From assembly GCA_947566705.1 (NCBI GenBank), contig CANOLA010000014.1, positions 1 through 49,208 on the forward strand: a stretch of DNA of 49,208 nt, read 5' to 3'. Shown here piece by piece: positions 41,975 to 49,208 of this stretch. The notes under the pieces are model-generated. The model made no database searches. It worked only from the letters and a program-made list of their open reading frames with translations, and had not been told where the DNA came from. The position numbers were made by a program, and so were the translations under genes. Numbering within the stretch: position 1 is the first letter of the stretch; each line of letters opens with the position of its first letter. The DNA is from an uncultured Lachnospiraceae bacterium. GTDB lineage: Bacteria > Bacillota > Clostridia > Lachnospirales > Lachnospiraceae.

Positions 41975-42903
41975 AGTACGTAACACAGAAAAGACGCACG
42001 GTACATCAGCATGTTTGCACGTTTAATATCTTCGTATTCCACTGCCCGTTCTGTATCCCCTATTGTTGGTTTTTCCACGGTTTTCCCAAAGTAACTTGCA
42101 TTCCCCGCCAGACAAATCCCCATGCTTCCCGCACAGACACTCTCTGTCTGTGCTGAATTGGGACTGGCATGGTTTCTTCTGTCTCTTTTCCAGACACGCC
42201 ACGCATTTTTTCCATTATAATCCTTTCCAGACAAAAAGCTGGTAGCAATCATAAGCAGTGCGCTGATTCTCGCCGGTATAAAATTCAGAACATCATCAAG
42301 TCCTGCTGCACATCTCCCAAAATACAAATACTTTTCATTTTTATACCCCACCATGGAATCCATCGTGTTAACCGCCTTGTACAAAAAACCTGCTGCCGGG
42401 CCGCCAATGGCAAGATACAGCATCGGCGCAATCACTCCGTCCGAGGTGTTTTCCGCAACAGTTTCCACGGCGGCTTTCGCTACTCCCGTTTCGTCCAGCA
42501 CATCAGTGTCACGCCCAACAATCATGGATACCGCAGTTCTTGCCGCTGCCAGATTATTTTCCGCCAGACAGCGGCAGACCTTCATACTTTCGGTTTCCAG
42601 ACATCTTGCCGCCAGAAGCTGGTACGTCATTACAGTTTCCAGCGCACAGCCCGCCCACGGATGAATCCTGTAAGCAAATACAAGAAGTCCCAGTGCCGCA
42701 CCGCATGTGAGCACAAGAACAAAAAATACCATAGCCGCGCCCCTCCACAGCTTTTTACAATCAGAAAGTTCTGTTTTGTTCCACGTTTCAAATGCCGAAA
42801 CCAGTTTGCCAATCAGGCAGACCGGATGCCACAGCCAGTGCGGGTCACCCAGAAAAAAATCCAGTACAAACCCGGTGGCAAAGGAGATAATATGATAAAT
42901 CAT
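41938..42903 (-). CDS. cbiB: Adenosylcobinamide-phosphate synthase
   Basis: The 321-residue membrane protein attaches aminopropanol phosphate to adenosylcobyric acid. It opens FATGFVLDFFLGDPHWLWHPVCLIGKLVSA and has GRDTDVLDETGVAKAAVETVAENTSDGVIAP and AVNTMDSMVGYKNEKY, the conserved loops of CbiB, with several membrane segments. It overlaps cobC by four bases. The extreme C-terminus lies in a duplicated 33-bp unit. Confidence 0.95.
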   Translation of the reverse strand: MIYHIISFATGFVLDFFLGDPHWLWHPVCLIGKLVSAFETWNKTELSDCKKLWRGAAMVFFVLVLTCGAALGLLVFAYRIHPWAGCALETVMTYQLLAARCLETESMKVCRCLAENNLAAARTAVSMIVGRDTDVLDETGVAKAAVETVAENTSDGVIAPMLYLAIGGPAAGFLYKAVNTMDSMVGYKNEKYLYFGRCAAGLDDVLNFIPARISALLMIATSFLSGKDYNGKNAWRVWKRDRRNHASPNSAQTESVCAGSMGICLAGNASYFGKTVEKPTIGDTERAVEYEDIKRANMLMYRASFLCYVLCLLVMVLSYWQ

Positions 42904-43505
42904 AATTTAATTTCAATCTCCTTTCCTTGTTTTACAGAATCAAAGAATAACCCAACGTGATACCCATCTGCATTTTCCACCTGGTAATCAAAGTAATCAC
43001 CGCCACAGTAACTGGAGAGCAGCGCCATAATGGTTCCCCCATGCACCACTGCTGCCACTTTTGTTATCCCTTTAAACTCCCTTTGGCAGAGAATTTTCAC
43101 CGCCTGTTCCATCCCCTGTACACAGCGCAGTACAAATTCCTCCCGGCTTTCCCCGTCCGGAAACGGAATTGTTCCCCCGCTGTCTATCCAAGCCTGATAC
43201 CGGGGATTCCCGTCAAGCTGTGCATGGGTTTTATATTCAAATATTCCGAAATCTATCTCCCCCCACTGGGAAATTTCCACTATGTTCACATCCGGAAACA
43301 GAATCCGGGCACTCTGCACACAGCGCTGCATAGGACTTGTAAAAACAAGTTCCGGCATATCTTTACCTATGCGCCGGGTCTTCTGCCTGATTTCACAGAT
43401 TCCCCTTTCTGACAGCGGCTCGTCCGTCTTTCCCAGATAGCGGTGCTCTTCGTTTGCCAGTGTTAATCCATGCCGGACCAGGAAAAAATCAATCTGCCAT
43501 TTCAT
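42900..43505 (-). CDS. cobC: Histidine phosphatase family protein, probable alpha-ribazole phosphatase
   Basis: The roughly 200-residue protein has the RHG motif in FFLVRHGLTLANEEHRYLGKTDEPLSERG and the second His in AVVHGGTIMALLS. CobC removes the phosphate from alpha-ribazole-phosphate or adenosylcobalamin-phosphate. I place the start at 43503-43505 (MKWQIDF), where the ATG overlaps the stop of the upstream gene as ATGA; a longer form from 43529 overlaps it by 28 bases. Assignment to CobC rests on context. Confidence 0.85.
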   Translation of the reverse strand: MKWQIDFFLVRHGLTLANEEHRYLGKTDEPLSERGICEIRQKTRRIGKDMPELVFTSPMQRCVQSARILFPDVNIVEISQWGEIDFGIFEYKTHAQLDGNPRYQAWIDSGGTIPFPDGESREEFVLRCVQGMEQAVKILCQREFKGITKVAAVVHGGTIMALLSSYCGGDYFDYQVENADGYHVGLFFDSVKQGKEIEIKL

Positions 43506-43834
43506 TTGATTCTCTGTCCGATTCCGCATATCACACGCTCCACTCTTTCTGCTTCTGCCGCAATCTCTGTCAGCATCCGGCCAAGCCTCTCCCTGTATTC
43601 CCGTTCAAACGGATCCAGCGGTACAATTCCGTTTCCGACCTCGTCACTGATAAACACAGTATCCGGATGCTGTCTGATATACTCCCTGAGTTCCTCCTCC
43701 GGCTGTTCTCCTGCTTTCATCTTTTCAAGAAACCATAAATGCAGTTTGTTCCATACTTGTTCTTTCCCTATATTTCTATTTTTTAAAACATAATTTAATT
43801 TATCTTGTTCTCTTCCGCCAATATATAATTCCAT
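43502..43834 (-). CDS. Short CobU-like protein without a normal Walker A motif
   Basis: The 110-residue protein resembles the two ends of adenosylcobinamide kinase (CobU). The start ELYIGGREQDKLNYVL aligns with the CobU P-loop TLVIGGSGSGKSAYA, but the GSGKS residues are replaced. The second half SDEVGNGIVPLDPFEREYRERLGRM and ICGIGQRIK matches the CobU C-terminus. The middle region with the catalytic His is absent. Comparable short CobU-like proteins are common in Clostridia. A full CobU is encoded at 45069-45617. It may help cobalamin nucleotide-loop assembly or be a degenerate copy. Coupled to cobC by an ATGA overlap. Confidence 0.8.
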   Translation of the reverse strand: MELYIGGREQDKLNYVLKNRNIGKEQVWNKLHLWFLEKMKAGEQPEEELREYIRQHPDTVFISDEVGNGIVPLDPFEREYRERLGRMLTEIAAEAERVERVICGIGQRIK

Positions 43835-43854
43835 ACATTACCATCTTTCCAGCG

Positions 43855-43883
43855 TTGTTACTATTCACTCGGTTTAGTAACAA
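43855..43883. repeat. Perfect 9-bp inverted repeat before the short cobU-like gene
   Basis: TTGTTACTA (43855-43863) and TAGTAACAA (43875-43883) flank an 11-base centre. It is 20 bases before the ATG at 43834 and 40 bases from the antisense RNA promoter. It could be an operator or an mRNA hairpin; no U-run follows, so it is not a simple terminator. Confidence 0.5.
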
Positions 43884-43922
43884 GTCTTAATCCATGCAAG
43901 AACTTATTTCACATGATAGAGC

Positions 43923-43951
43923 TTGATTCTTTTCTGATTATATGGTATATT
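43923..43951 (+). promoter_or_regulatory. Promoter of the candidate antitoxin antisense RNA
   Basis: On the plus strand -35 TTGATT (43923-43928), 17 bases and an extended -10 TGGTATATT (box 43946-43951) point toward the toxin gene. Confidence 0.7.
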
Positions 43952-43957
43952 AGAAAA

Positions 43958-44050
43958 AAGGAGCAACCGTCCACAAAATGGTTAGCCTCCGTGTAGCTTA
44001 AGATAAGCCTACTTGAGTCGGCTAAGAAACAAGGTAGGCTTATTTATTTT
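43958..44050 (+). ncRNA. Candidate antisense RNA antitoxin
   Basis: Predicted from promoter and terminator: start near 43958, end near 44050, about 90 bases. The 5' part folds as GGAGCAACC against GGTTAGCCTCC with two bulges; its 3' arm holds AGCCTCC, complementary to the core GGAGG of the toxin ribosome site. The end is a 10-bp stem with a T-rich tail that overlaps the toxin stop codon. Convergent antisense RNA of this form is the antitoxin in known type I pairs (TxpA/RatA, BsrG/SR4, Fst). No homologue was searched. Confidence 0.65.
44003..44043. terminator. Terminator hairpin shared by toxin mRNA and antisense RNA
   Basis: ATAAGCCTAC (44003-44012) pairs perfectly with GTAGGCTTAT (44034-44043). 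On the plus strand TTATTTT follows, a good terminator for the antisense RNA; on the minus strand the tail is less T-rich. The toxin stop codon (44044-44046) adjoins the stem. Confidence 0.75.
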
Positions 44051-44139
44051 CGCTTATTCTTCCTATCAATATAGGTAAGCAATGCAATGAGAAACGTTCC
44101 AAAAAGAAACAACAAAGTAAGAACTTCGTATGTACTCAT
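44044..44139 (-). CDS. Small holin-like type I toxin, 31 residues
   Basis: The peptide starts MSTYEVLTLLFLFGTFLIAL and ends LLTYIDRKNKRK: a short polar N-terminus, one membrane helix and a basic tail. This matches the 'putative holin-like toxin' family of type I systems in Firmicutes. The ATG (44137-44139) has GGGAGGTGATGCTT in front; an in-frame ATG two codons earlier is too close to it. Promoter: -35 TTGTAC (44285-44290), 17 bases, -10 TATAAT (44262-44267). The 5' leader is about 115 bases and carries its own AGCCTCCC that can pair with the ribosome site. Too short for standard gene callers. Confidence 0.85.
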   Translation of the reverse strand: MSTYEVLTLLFLFGTFLIALLTYIDRKNKRK

Positions 44140-44261
44140 AAGCATCACCTCCCTTTTTCCGTATTTCCCCTGATGGGATATGCCGGATGGCATTGATAAC
44201 GATTGTTACCTTCAGAAAACCGGGAGGCTACCACCTTGCAACACAGTTGCCCTTGCGACAT

Positions 44262-44290
44262 ATTATAACATGCAGCATATACCAGTACAA
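44262..44290 (-). promoter_or_regulatory. Toxin promoter
   Basis: On the minus strand -35 TTGTAC (44285-44290), a 17-base spacer and consensus -10 TATAAT (44262-44267). It lies 16 bases after the cobS stop codon. The leader that follows has a hairpin GCAAC-TGT-GTTGC (44238-44250). Confidence 0.75.
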
Positions 44291-44305
44291 GTCCCCTTCA
44301 AAAAA

Positions 44306-45067
44306 TTAACACACAGTTGCAGCCGCAGCCGCAATTACCATAACCATTTCACAAATTGTCAGAAAATATCCTGCAGTATCTCCGGTAATTCCCCCAAACT
44401 CTTTATAACTCCGGTAGCGGTAATACACGAAGCTGAGTATTGCTGCAATCACTACTGCTGCTGCTGCTTTCCACGAAAAATATACCATCAGCAGTACGCA
44501 AAGCAGCATTTGCAGACACAGTACACAAATCACAATTTTTCTCCCTGCCGAATCCGCAAATGTATACAGAATTCCTTCTTTTTTCGCCGCTTTCAAAGTC
44601 ACAACACCCAGTCCGCTTAAACACCTGGAAAGAAAAAAGCCGCAGCAAAATACTTTCAGCGAACCACTGTCCATAATCTGCGCAAATCCAGCCAGATAAA
44701 TTAACACATAAACCACCAGCATAATCACAGAAAACGCCCCGATATGGGAATCCTTTAATATTTCAAGTTTCTTTTCTTTCGGCTGATAGGAGTGAAATGC
44801 GTCCATTGTATCCATATACCCGTCCATGTGAAATCCCCCTGTTACAAGAATCGGAATTGCCGCCGCAACCAGCACATAAGTAAACGTGCTAAGTTCAAGC
44901 GCCAGTGAAATCCGAAACCACAGCCAGATCATCGCTCCGGTCACCGCCCCAACCCATGGAAAAAAACACAGGCTGTATTTCATATCCTCTTTCTCCCACG
45001 GAAACTGCGGCATTGGGATTTTTGAATATGTAGAAAATGCGATTGCAAATGCTTTTAAAATCCTCAC
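44306..45067 (-). CDS. cobS: Adenosylcobinamide-GDP ribazoletransferase (cobalamin synthase)
   Basis: The membrane enzyme joins adenosylcobinamide-GDP and alpha-ribazole. Motifs: FSTYSKIPMPQF, GGFHMDGYMDTMDAFHSYQPKEKKLEILKDSHIGAFSV cited in parts, and several membrane helices. I choose the GTG at 45065-45067, with AAAGGAGAATAAA just before it and only one base after the cobU stop (253 residues). An upstream ATG at 45154 would overlap cobU by 86 bases and add an unfamiliar basic stretch. Normal length for the family. Confidence 0.93.
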   Translation of the reverse strand: MRILKAFAIAFSTYSKIPMPQFPWEKEDMKYSLCFFPWVGAVTGAMIWLWFRISLALELSTFTYVLVAAAIPILVTGGFHMDGYMDTMDAFHSYQPKEKKLEILKDSHIGAFSVIMLVVYVLIYLAGFAQIMDSGSLKVFCCGFFLSRCLSGLGVVTLKAAKKEGILYTFADSAGRKIVICVLCLQMLLCVLLMVYFSWKAAAAVVIAAILSFVYYRYRSYKEFGGITGDTAGYFLTICEMVMVIAAAAATVC

Positions 45068-45068
45068 T

Positions 45069-45617
45069 TTATTCTCCTTTGCTTTTCCCCTCTGACTTAA
45101 CTGAAACCGGAATTCCAACAACAACCTCTGTAACTGTATCCGCCATTTTGGCAAGTCCGCAGTTCACCTGCGCAAGTGCTTGCATATACTGCATAGTTGA
45201 ATCATCATAATCGATTCCGTCCTCAAAAACATTCACCGTTACAATAACAAGTTCCTCCGCTTCCTTTGATAAAGAAATAATATCCGCGATTATTTTCTCC
45301 GCCACGATTTCCGGAGGATATGGTTGATTTCCGCGAAACATTTCATTTGCTGCCAGATTGGATACGCATTCTAAAAGCAGTGCGCATGTTTTCCCCGCCA
45401 AACGCTCCTTTACTCCGTCAAGGTCATATGGCTGCTCTATGGTACAAAACCCTTTGCCTTCCCGCAGCTTCCGGTGTCTTTGTACCTTCTGCCTGCCTTC
45501 CTCATCAAAGACCTGCATGGTTGCCAGATAATATTTTGTTCCGGCATAATCCTCAAGCAGGCTTTCTGCATATGCAGATTTTCCGCTGCCGCTTCCGCCA
45601 ATTACCAGTGTAATCAT
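45069..45617 (-). CDS. cobU: Adenosylcobinamide kinase / adenosylcobinamide-phosphate guanylyltransferase
   Basis: The 182-residue bifunctional enzyme phosphorylates adenosylcobinamide and transfers GMP to it. Walker A is VIGGSGSGKSAYAESLL (5-21); RHRKLREGKGFCTIEQP holds the guanylylated His region; ALLLECVSNLAANEMF and VTVNVFEDGIDYDDSTMQYMQALAQVN follow. In most CobU the last part reads NEVG.GIVP; here it reads NVFEDGIDYDDST, a variant seen in some clostridial CobU. The short CobU-like gene at 43502 carries the standard EVGNGIVP instead. Confidence 0.92.
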   Translation of the reverse strand: MITLVIGGSGSGKSAYAESLLEDYAGTKYYLATMQVFDEEGRQKVQRHRKLREGKGFCTIEQPYDLDGVKERLAGKTCALLLECVSNLAANEMFRGNQPYPPEIVAEKIIADIISLSKEAEELVIVTVNVFEDGIDYDDSTMQYMQALAQVNCGLAKMADTVTEVVVGIPVSVKSEGKSKGE

Positions 45618-45630
45618 ATATAATCCTTTG

Positions 45631-46707
45631 CTATGACAGTCTCTGATACTGTTCCAGTTCTATTTTATCAAATGTTGTCCGGCTCTGGTAAAGCGCAAGC
45701 GCCGTATCCAGAAGCTGAAACATCATCACTGCACCCGTACCTTCCCCAAGTGCCAGACCTGCATCAATGACCGGATGCAGACCAAGCTCTGCTGCAATTT
45801 TTTCTGCTGCCGGCTCCCTGCTCATATGGGAAGGAAGCAGATATGCCCTGACACCGGGTACCAACCGCTCCGCTGCAAGTGCCGCCGCCATGCTGATTAC
45901 GCCGTCCAGTACCACCGGAATATGGTAAATGGCCCCGCCGATGCACACGCCTGCCATTCCTGCAATATCCAGGCCTCCAAATACAGACAGAATCTGCAGG
46001 GCATCCATCGTTTTAGCCGGATATTTTGCAAGTGCCTGCGCAATCACCTCCCGCTTGCGTTCCAGTCCCACGTCACTCAGCCCTGCGCCTCGTCCGGTCA
46101 CAGTCTGAACATCACAGCCTGTCAGTGCAGCAGTAACAGCACTGCCCGTTGTCGTATTACCAATTCCCATTTCCCCGGTTCCAAGCAGACCATACCCTTT
46201 TTCCTTACACTCCCTGCAAAGCCGGATTCCAACAGAAACCGCTTCCAGTGTTTCCGCTTCCGTCATGGCAGGTTCCTTCAGAAAATTGCGTGTTCCTTTT
46301 CTGACTTTACAGTCCCTGACTCCGGAAATCCTCTCATCAGAATTAATTCCAATATCCACTGGTATCACATCCGCTCCGGCACACGCTGCCATTTTCCCCA
46401 CGGAACTTTCCTGCCTCCCCATACTGACAGCAACCAGCCTTGTCACTTCCTGCCCGGACTGGCTCACGCCTTCCTCCACAATACCATTATCTGCACACAT
46501 GGTTATCACGGCTTTCTTTCGTATATCAATTTCTGTACTTCCGGTAACTGCGCCAATCTGGGCAATAAATTCCTCAAATCTCCCCAGTCCGTCCAGTGGT
46601 TTTGCAACCTTGTCCCATATTTCCTTTACCTGACAATAAATCCTGTTATCTGCCGGCGCTGGTTTTAACTGCACCAGCTTTTCCCTCGTCCATCTTTCTT
46701 CCTGCAT
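45631..46707 (-). CDS. cobT: Nicotinate-nucleotide:dimethylbenzimidazole phosphoribosyltransferase
   Basis: The 358-residue enzyme activates the lower-ligand base as alpha-ribazole phosphate. Motifs: KPLDGLGRFEEFIAQIG, MCADNGIVEEGVSQSGQEVT, GTGEMGIGNTTTGSAV, GRGAGLSD, and the catalytic Glu in AGLALGEGTGAVMMF. It lies 13 bases before cobU. No dimethylbenzimidazole (bza or bluB) genes are in the window, so the base may be scavenged. Confidence 0.96.
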   Translation of the reverse strand: MQEERWTREKLVQLKPAPADNRIYCQVKEIWDKVAKPLDGLGRFEEFIAQIGAVTGSTEIDIRKKAVITMCADNGIVEEGVSQSGQEVTRLVAVSMGRQESSVGKMAACAGADVIPVDIGINSDERISGVRDCKVRKGTRNFLKEPAMTEAETLEAVSVGIRLCRECKEKGYGLLGTGEMGIGNTTTGSAVTAALTGCDVQTVTGRGAGLSDVGLERKREVIAQALAKYPAKTMDALQILSVFGGLDIAGMAGVCIGGAIYHIPVVLDGVISMAAALAAERLVPGVRAYLLPSHMSREPAAEKIAAELGLHPVIDAGLALGEGTGAVMMFQLLDTALALYQSRTTFDKIELEQYQRLS

Positions 46708-46767
46708 AACTGTTTTCCTGTACCTATTCTACTTCTTTCGCTTTTTAACTTTATTCATTCGGCAACA

Positions 46768-48255
46768 CTACAGCAGCCCATACACAAACTCCATGTCCAT
46801 ATGCTCCCGAAGTCCCTGCGCGAGTTTGTCATACTGGCTTTCTCTAAACATGGCATAATCACTTTCATACCCCGAACTCCAGCAAACCCCCTTACGCCTG
46901 GCAAGAATTTCTATGATACGGACCGCAATATCACCCTCATCAAAAATACCATGCACATAACTTCCATAAACATTATTCAGATACGCCCCGTCTTCTTTTC
47001 CCTGTTCCTGCATTCCGGTAACAACGCGCGGCAGGTTTTCACATTCCGTCTTTTTTGTTTCCCCCATATGTATTTCATATCCCGACAGCTTCATGCCTGA
47101 CAATTCTGCAAAAATTCCTTCCAGTTTTCCAAAGCTTCCCCGGACCTGCGTCCGTATTTTCTGTGTCTTTAATACGGTTTCCTCCGACAAAAGCTCCATA
47201 CCGCGTATTTCACCACCATTTTCCATATAATCCGGATCATAAATCCTTTTCCCAAGCATCTGGTATCCGCCGCAGATACCCCAGACAGGTATACGCCCCG
47301 CCCGCTTTTTAATGGCTGCCTCCAGCCCGTTCTGACGCATCCACAGTAAATCAGCCATCGTATTTTTACTTCCAGGAAGCAGTATCATGTCCGGATTTTT
47401 CAGCTCTTCAACACTGCCTGCATACCGCACGGATACTCCCGGAAGCTGCTCAAATACATGAAAATCAGTAAAGTTGGAAATTCGCGGAAACCGGATAACA
47501 GCAAGGTCTACCAGTCCGGTTTCTTTTTGTTTTTGCTCCACGCCAAGACCGTCCTCATCCTCAAGTGACAATTCCATGTACGGCACCACCCCGGCAACGG
47601 GAATACCGCATTTTTCCTGAAGCATCGCAACACCGGAATCGAGTATTGACCTGTCCCCACGGAATTTGTTAATAACCAATCCCTTAATCCGTTCCTTCTC
47701 ATCATCTTCCAACAGCATCACTGTCCCGTAAAGCTGTGCAAACACACCGCCCCGGTCAATATCCCCCACAAGAAGCACGGGGGCATCCAGAAGCTTTGCA
47801 AGCCCCATATTCACAATATCATCTGCTTTCAGGTTAATCTCGGCCGGACTTCCCGCTCCTTCCACAACAATAATATCCGCCTGCTTTTCCAGCTCATGGT
47901 ATGCATTTAAAATATCCGGCACCAGTTTTTTCTTATAGGCAAAATAGTCCTTTGCGCTCATATTGCCAAGCACCCTGCCATTTACAATTACCTGTGATCC
48001 GGTATCGTTTGTCGGCTTTAAAAGAACCGGATTCATCAGTACCGACGGCGTGACTCCTGCCGCCATGGCCTGCATCACCTGCGCCCGTCCCATTTCCAGT
48101 CCCTCATCCGTAACAAAGGAATTAAGTGCCATATTCTGCGATTTAAAAGGTGCCGCCCGGTATCCGTCCTGCTTAAAAATCCGGCACAGACCGGCAACCA
48201 GCAGGCTTTTTCCCGCATTTGACATCGTTCCCTGCACCATAATTACTTTTGCCAT
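46768..48255 (-). CDS. cobQ: Cobyric acid synthase
   Basis: The 495-residue enzyme amidates side chains b, d, e and g. I place the start at 48253-48255 ([20 protein letters not shown]), with GGTGGGAGCG in front; a longer form to 48297 is not needed. Motifs: [40 protein letters not shown], and the amidotransferase part [20 protein letters not shown] with its Cys, and [10 protein letters not shown] with its His. It lies 44 bases after the CorA-like gene. Confidence 0.96.
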   Translation of the reverse strand: MAKVIMVQGTMSNAGKSLLVAGLCRIFKQDGYRAAPFKSQNMALNSFVTDEGLEMGRAQVMQAMAAGVTPSVLMNPVLLKPTNDTGSQVIVNGRVLGNMSAKDYFAYKKKLVPDILNAYHELEKQADIIVVEGAGSPAEINLKADDIVNMGLAKLLDAPVLLVGDIDRGGVFAQLYGTVMLLEDDEKERIKGLVINKFRGDRSILDSGVAMLQEKCGIPVAGVVPYMELSLEDEDGLGVEQKQKETGLVDLAVIRFPRISNFTDFHVFEQLPGVSVRYAGSVEELKNPDMILLPGSKNTMADLLWMRQNGLEAAIKKRAGRIPVWGICGGYQMLGKRIYDPDYMENGGEIRGMELLSEETVLKTQKIRTQVRGSFGKLEGIFAELSGMKLSGYEIHMGETKKTECENLPRVVTGMQEQGKEDGAYLNNVYGSYVHGIFDEGDIAVRIIEILARRKGVCWSSGYESDYAMFRESQYDKLAQGLREHMDMEFVYGLL

Positions 48256-48299
48256 AAACGCTCCCACCTGACATTCTAAAATGTACCTGTTTTCCAAAT

Positions 48300-49208
48300 C
48301 TACAGAAACTTTTTCCTTTTAAAGAAAAACAGCTCTGCAACAATAATCAGAACACAGATTAAAGCCACAACCCCGTATCCATGAGGAGTTTTCAGCTCCG
48401 GCATATTCACAAAATTCATCCCATACCACCCGGTTACAAGTGTCAGCGGAAAAAACATCGTGGTTACCATGGTAAGCATCCGCATGGTATTATTCTGCTG
48501 GATATCAATCTGCTGCTGGTAAAGTTCCCGGATCTGAACCATATACTCCCGCAGCATCTGGGAATAGTCATACAGCCTGTCTGCCCGCTTGCCAAGTTCC
48601 GCAATACTGGAAACTGTTTTTGCCGTTAAAAAGTCCTGATCGTTGCTCACCAGAATATCACATAAATCAGCCAGCTGCTGGTAATAAAAATTACGCACAA
48701 GCAGCCGCTTCCTGTAACGCAGAATATCCGGCATCGGCTCAAGCCGTTCCTTTTTCTCAGTAAGCTTCTCCTCCATATCATAGCAGACTGCTTCAATTTC
48801 CTGCAGCTGTTCCATGTCATGCGAAAGCATGGACTCCAGAAAACGGCAGAAAAACTGCTCCGGAGTCCCGGCTCCCTCATGTTCAATTTTCAGTACCATC
48901 TTTTCAATAAAAAGATGGTCTTCCTCCTGAACCGGAAAAACCAGCTCCTCTTTTCCCAGATAATAAGGAACCGTAATCTGCAGCTGGCGGCGTTTCACAG
49001 TTTGGGGCAGTTCCGTTTCCCGCATCACCATCCGCGGTGCTACCACCAGAACCCCGACGATACTTTCCGAAAACATCGCCGCCTTGGAAAAATAGGTCTG
49101 GTGGTTCCTTAAAATTTTCCACAGCTCTTCCGTTCCCGGCTTACCCTCAAGATATCCTCCTGCATCTTTCATACTTAAAATATAAACTTTTCCGGATTCC
49201 AGATCCCG
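48300..49208 (-). CDS. CorA-family divalent-cation transporter (5' end outside window)
   Basis: The frame is open to the right edge: the residues before the first internal Met (49172) read [12 protein letters not shown] without a stop or ribosome site, so the real start is off-window. The visible part of about 302 residues has long helices ([19 protein letters not shown]-like), the conserved YGMNF signature after [13 protein letters not shown], and a second membrane helix ending in FFFKRKKFL. CorA proteins carry Mg, Co or Ni. Beside cobalamin genes a cobalt role is tempting, but this is not shown. Confidence 0.9.
   Translation of the reverse strand, partial: RDLESGKVYILSMKDAGGYLEGKPGTEELWKILRNHQTYFSKAAMFSESIVGVLVVAPRMVMRETELPQTVKRRQLQITVPYYLGKEELVFPVQEEDHLFIEKMVLKIEHEGAGTPEQFFCRFLESMLSHDMEQLQEIEAVCYDMEEKLTEKKERLEPMPDILRYRKRLLVRNFYYQQLADLCDILVSNDQDFLTAKTVSSIAELGKRADRLYDYSQMLREYMVQIRELYQQQIDIQQNNTMRMLTMVTTMFFPLTLVTGWYGMNFVNMPELKTPHGYGVVALICVLIIVAELFFFKRKKFL

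Noticed and set aside
41723-41986. Minus-strand frame of 87 codons between cbiB and cobD
   Set aside because: It overlaps both genes in another frame and its apparent repeat is the 33-bp duplication of the cbiB end.
43855-43883. Inverted repeat as a terminator for cobS or the toxin mRNA
   Set aside because: No T-run follows on either strand, and the toxin has its own hairpin at 44003-44043; kept only as an inverted repeat.
49170-49172. ATG as the start of the CorA-family gene
   Set aside because: No ribosome site precedes it and the frame continues open to the window edge with plausible protein sequence.

Overview
This window looks like chromosomal DNA of a low-to-moderate GC Firmicute, most likely a gut Clostridia member of the Lachnospiraceae type. 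The basis is strong GGAGG ribosome sites, AgrC/LytTR signalling, DUF624, an FprA flavoprotein, a complete anaerobic (CbiD/CbiG) cobalamin pathway and a short CobU-like protein of clostridial style. No database search was run; family names come from motifs read in the translations. Nearly every gene lies on the minus strand, so transcription runs from high to low coordinates.

Positions 1-16.5 kb form an accessory secretion and signalling locus. A five-gene operon (15739 down to 6651) encodes four paralogous cytoplasmic proteins, two with two domains and two with one. It ends in a 1569-residue exported RTX/EF-hand protein whose N-terminal domain carries a D...E-x-K nuclease-like motif. Next come a tiny 20-codon ORF with a near-perfect ribosome site (6509-6571), an AgrC-like sensor kinase and a LytTR response regulator. 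A second giant exported protein (CBM2-like N-terminus, then a chain of beta domains like the front ends of RHS/YD-repeat proteins) runs off the left edge. The promoter of the five-gene operon and the promoter of this second giant gene share the same architecture: two 13-bp direct repeats (ACCRYTCGTTACA) with a 20-bp period, then 6 bp, a TTGCA(A/T) -35 box, 17 bp and a -10 box. This is the layout expected for a LytTR activator, so both loci are probably one regulon of the regulator encoded between them. The best candidate for an undescribed system here is this peptide/kinase/regulator module controlling two giant exported proteins and an immunity-like paralogue array.

Positions 16-31 kb are mostly ordinary genes: GNAT acetyltransferase, membrane chemoreceptor, pyruvate kinase, FprA flavoprotein, DUF624 protein, aroK, aroE, a DHH-HAD fusion, an LTA-synthase-like enzyme, a zinc-dependent phospholipase C family protein, a D-2-hydroxyacid dehydrogenase, aldose 1-epimerase and an orphan FliD-like protein.

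Positions 31-48.3 kb hold the cobalamin cluster: cbiA-cbiL fusion, cbiJ-cbiE-cbiT fusion, cbiH, cbiG, cbiF, cbiD, cbiC, a GNAT gene, cobD, cbiB, cobC, a short cobU-like gene, cobS, cobU, cobT and cobQ, plus a small Cys-rich protein at the distal end. Together they cover precorrin-2 to adenosylcobalamin apart from cobalt chelation, cobalt uptake, corrinoid adenosylation and lower-ligand base synthesis, which are not in the window. Between cobS and the short cobU-like gene sits a small type I toxin-antitoxin cassette: a 31-residue holin-like toxin facing a convergent antisense RNA, each with a good promoter. A CorA-family transporter gene, open to the right edge, closes the window. No stretch longer than about 250 bases lacks a gene or assigned element; no rRNA, tRNA, CRISPR or insertion sequence was seen.
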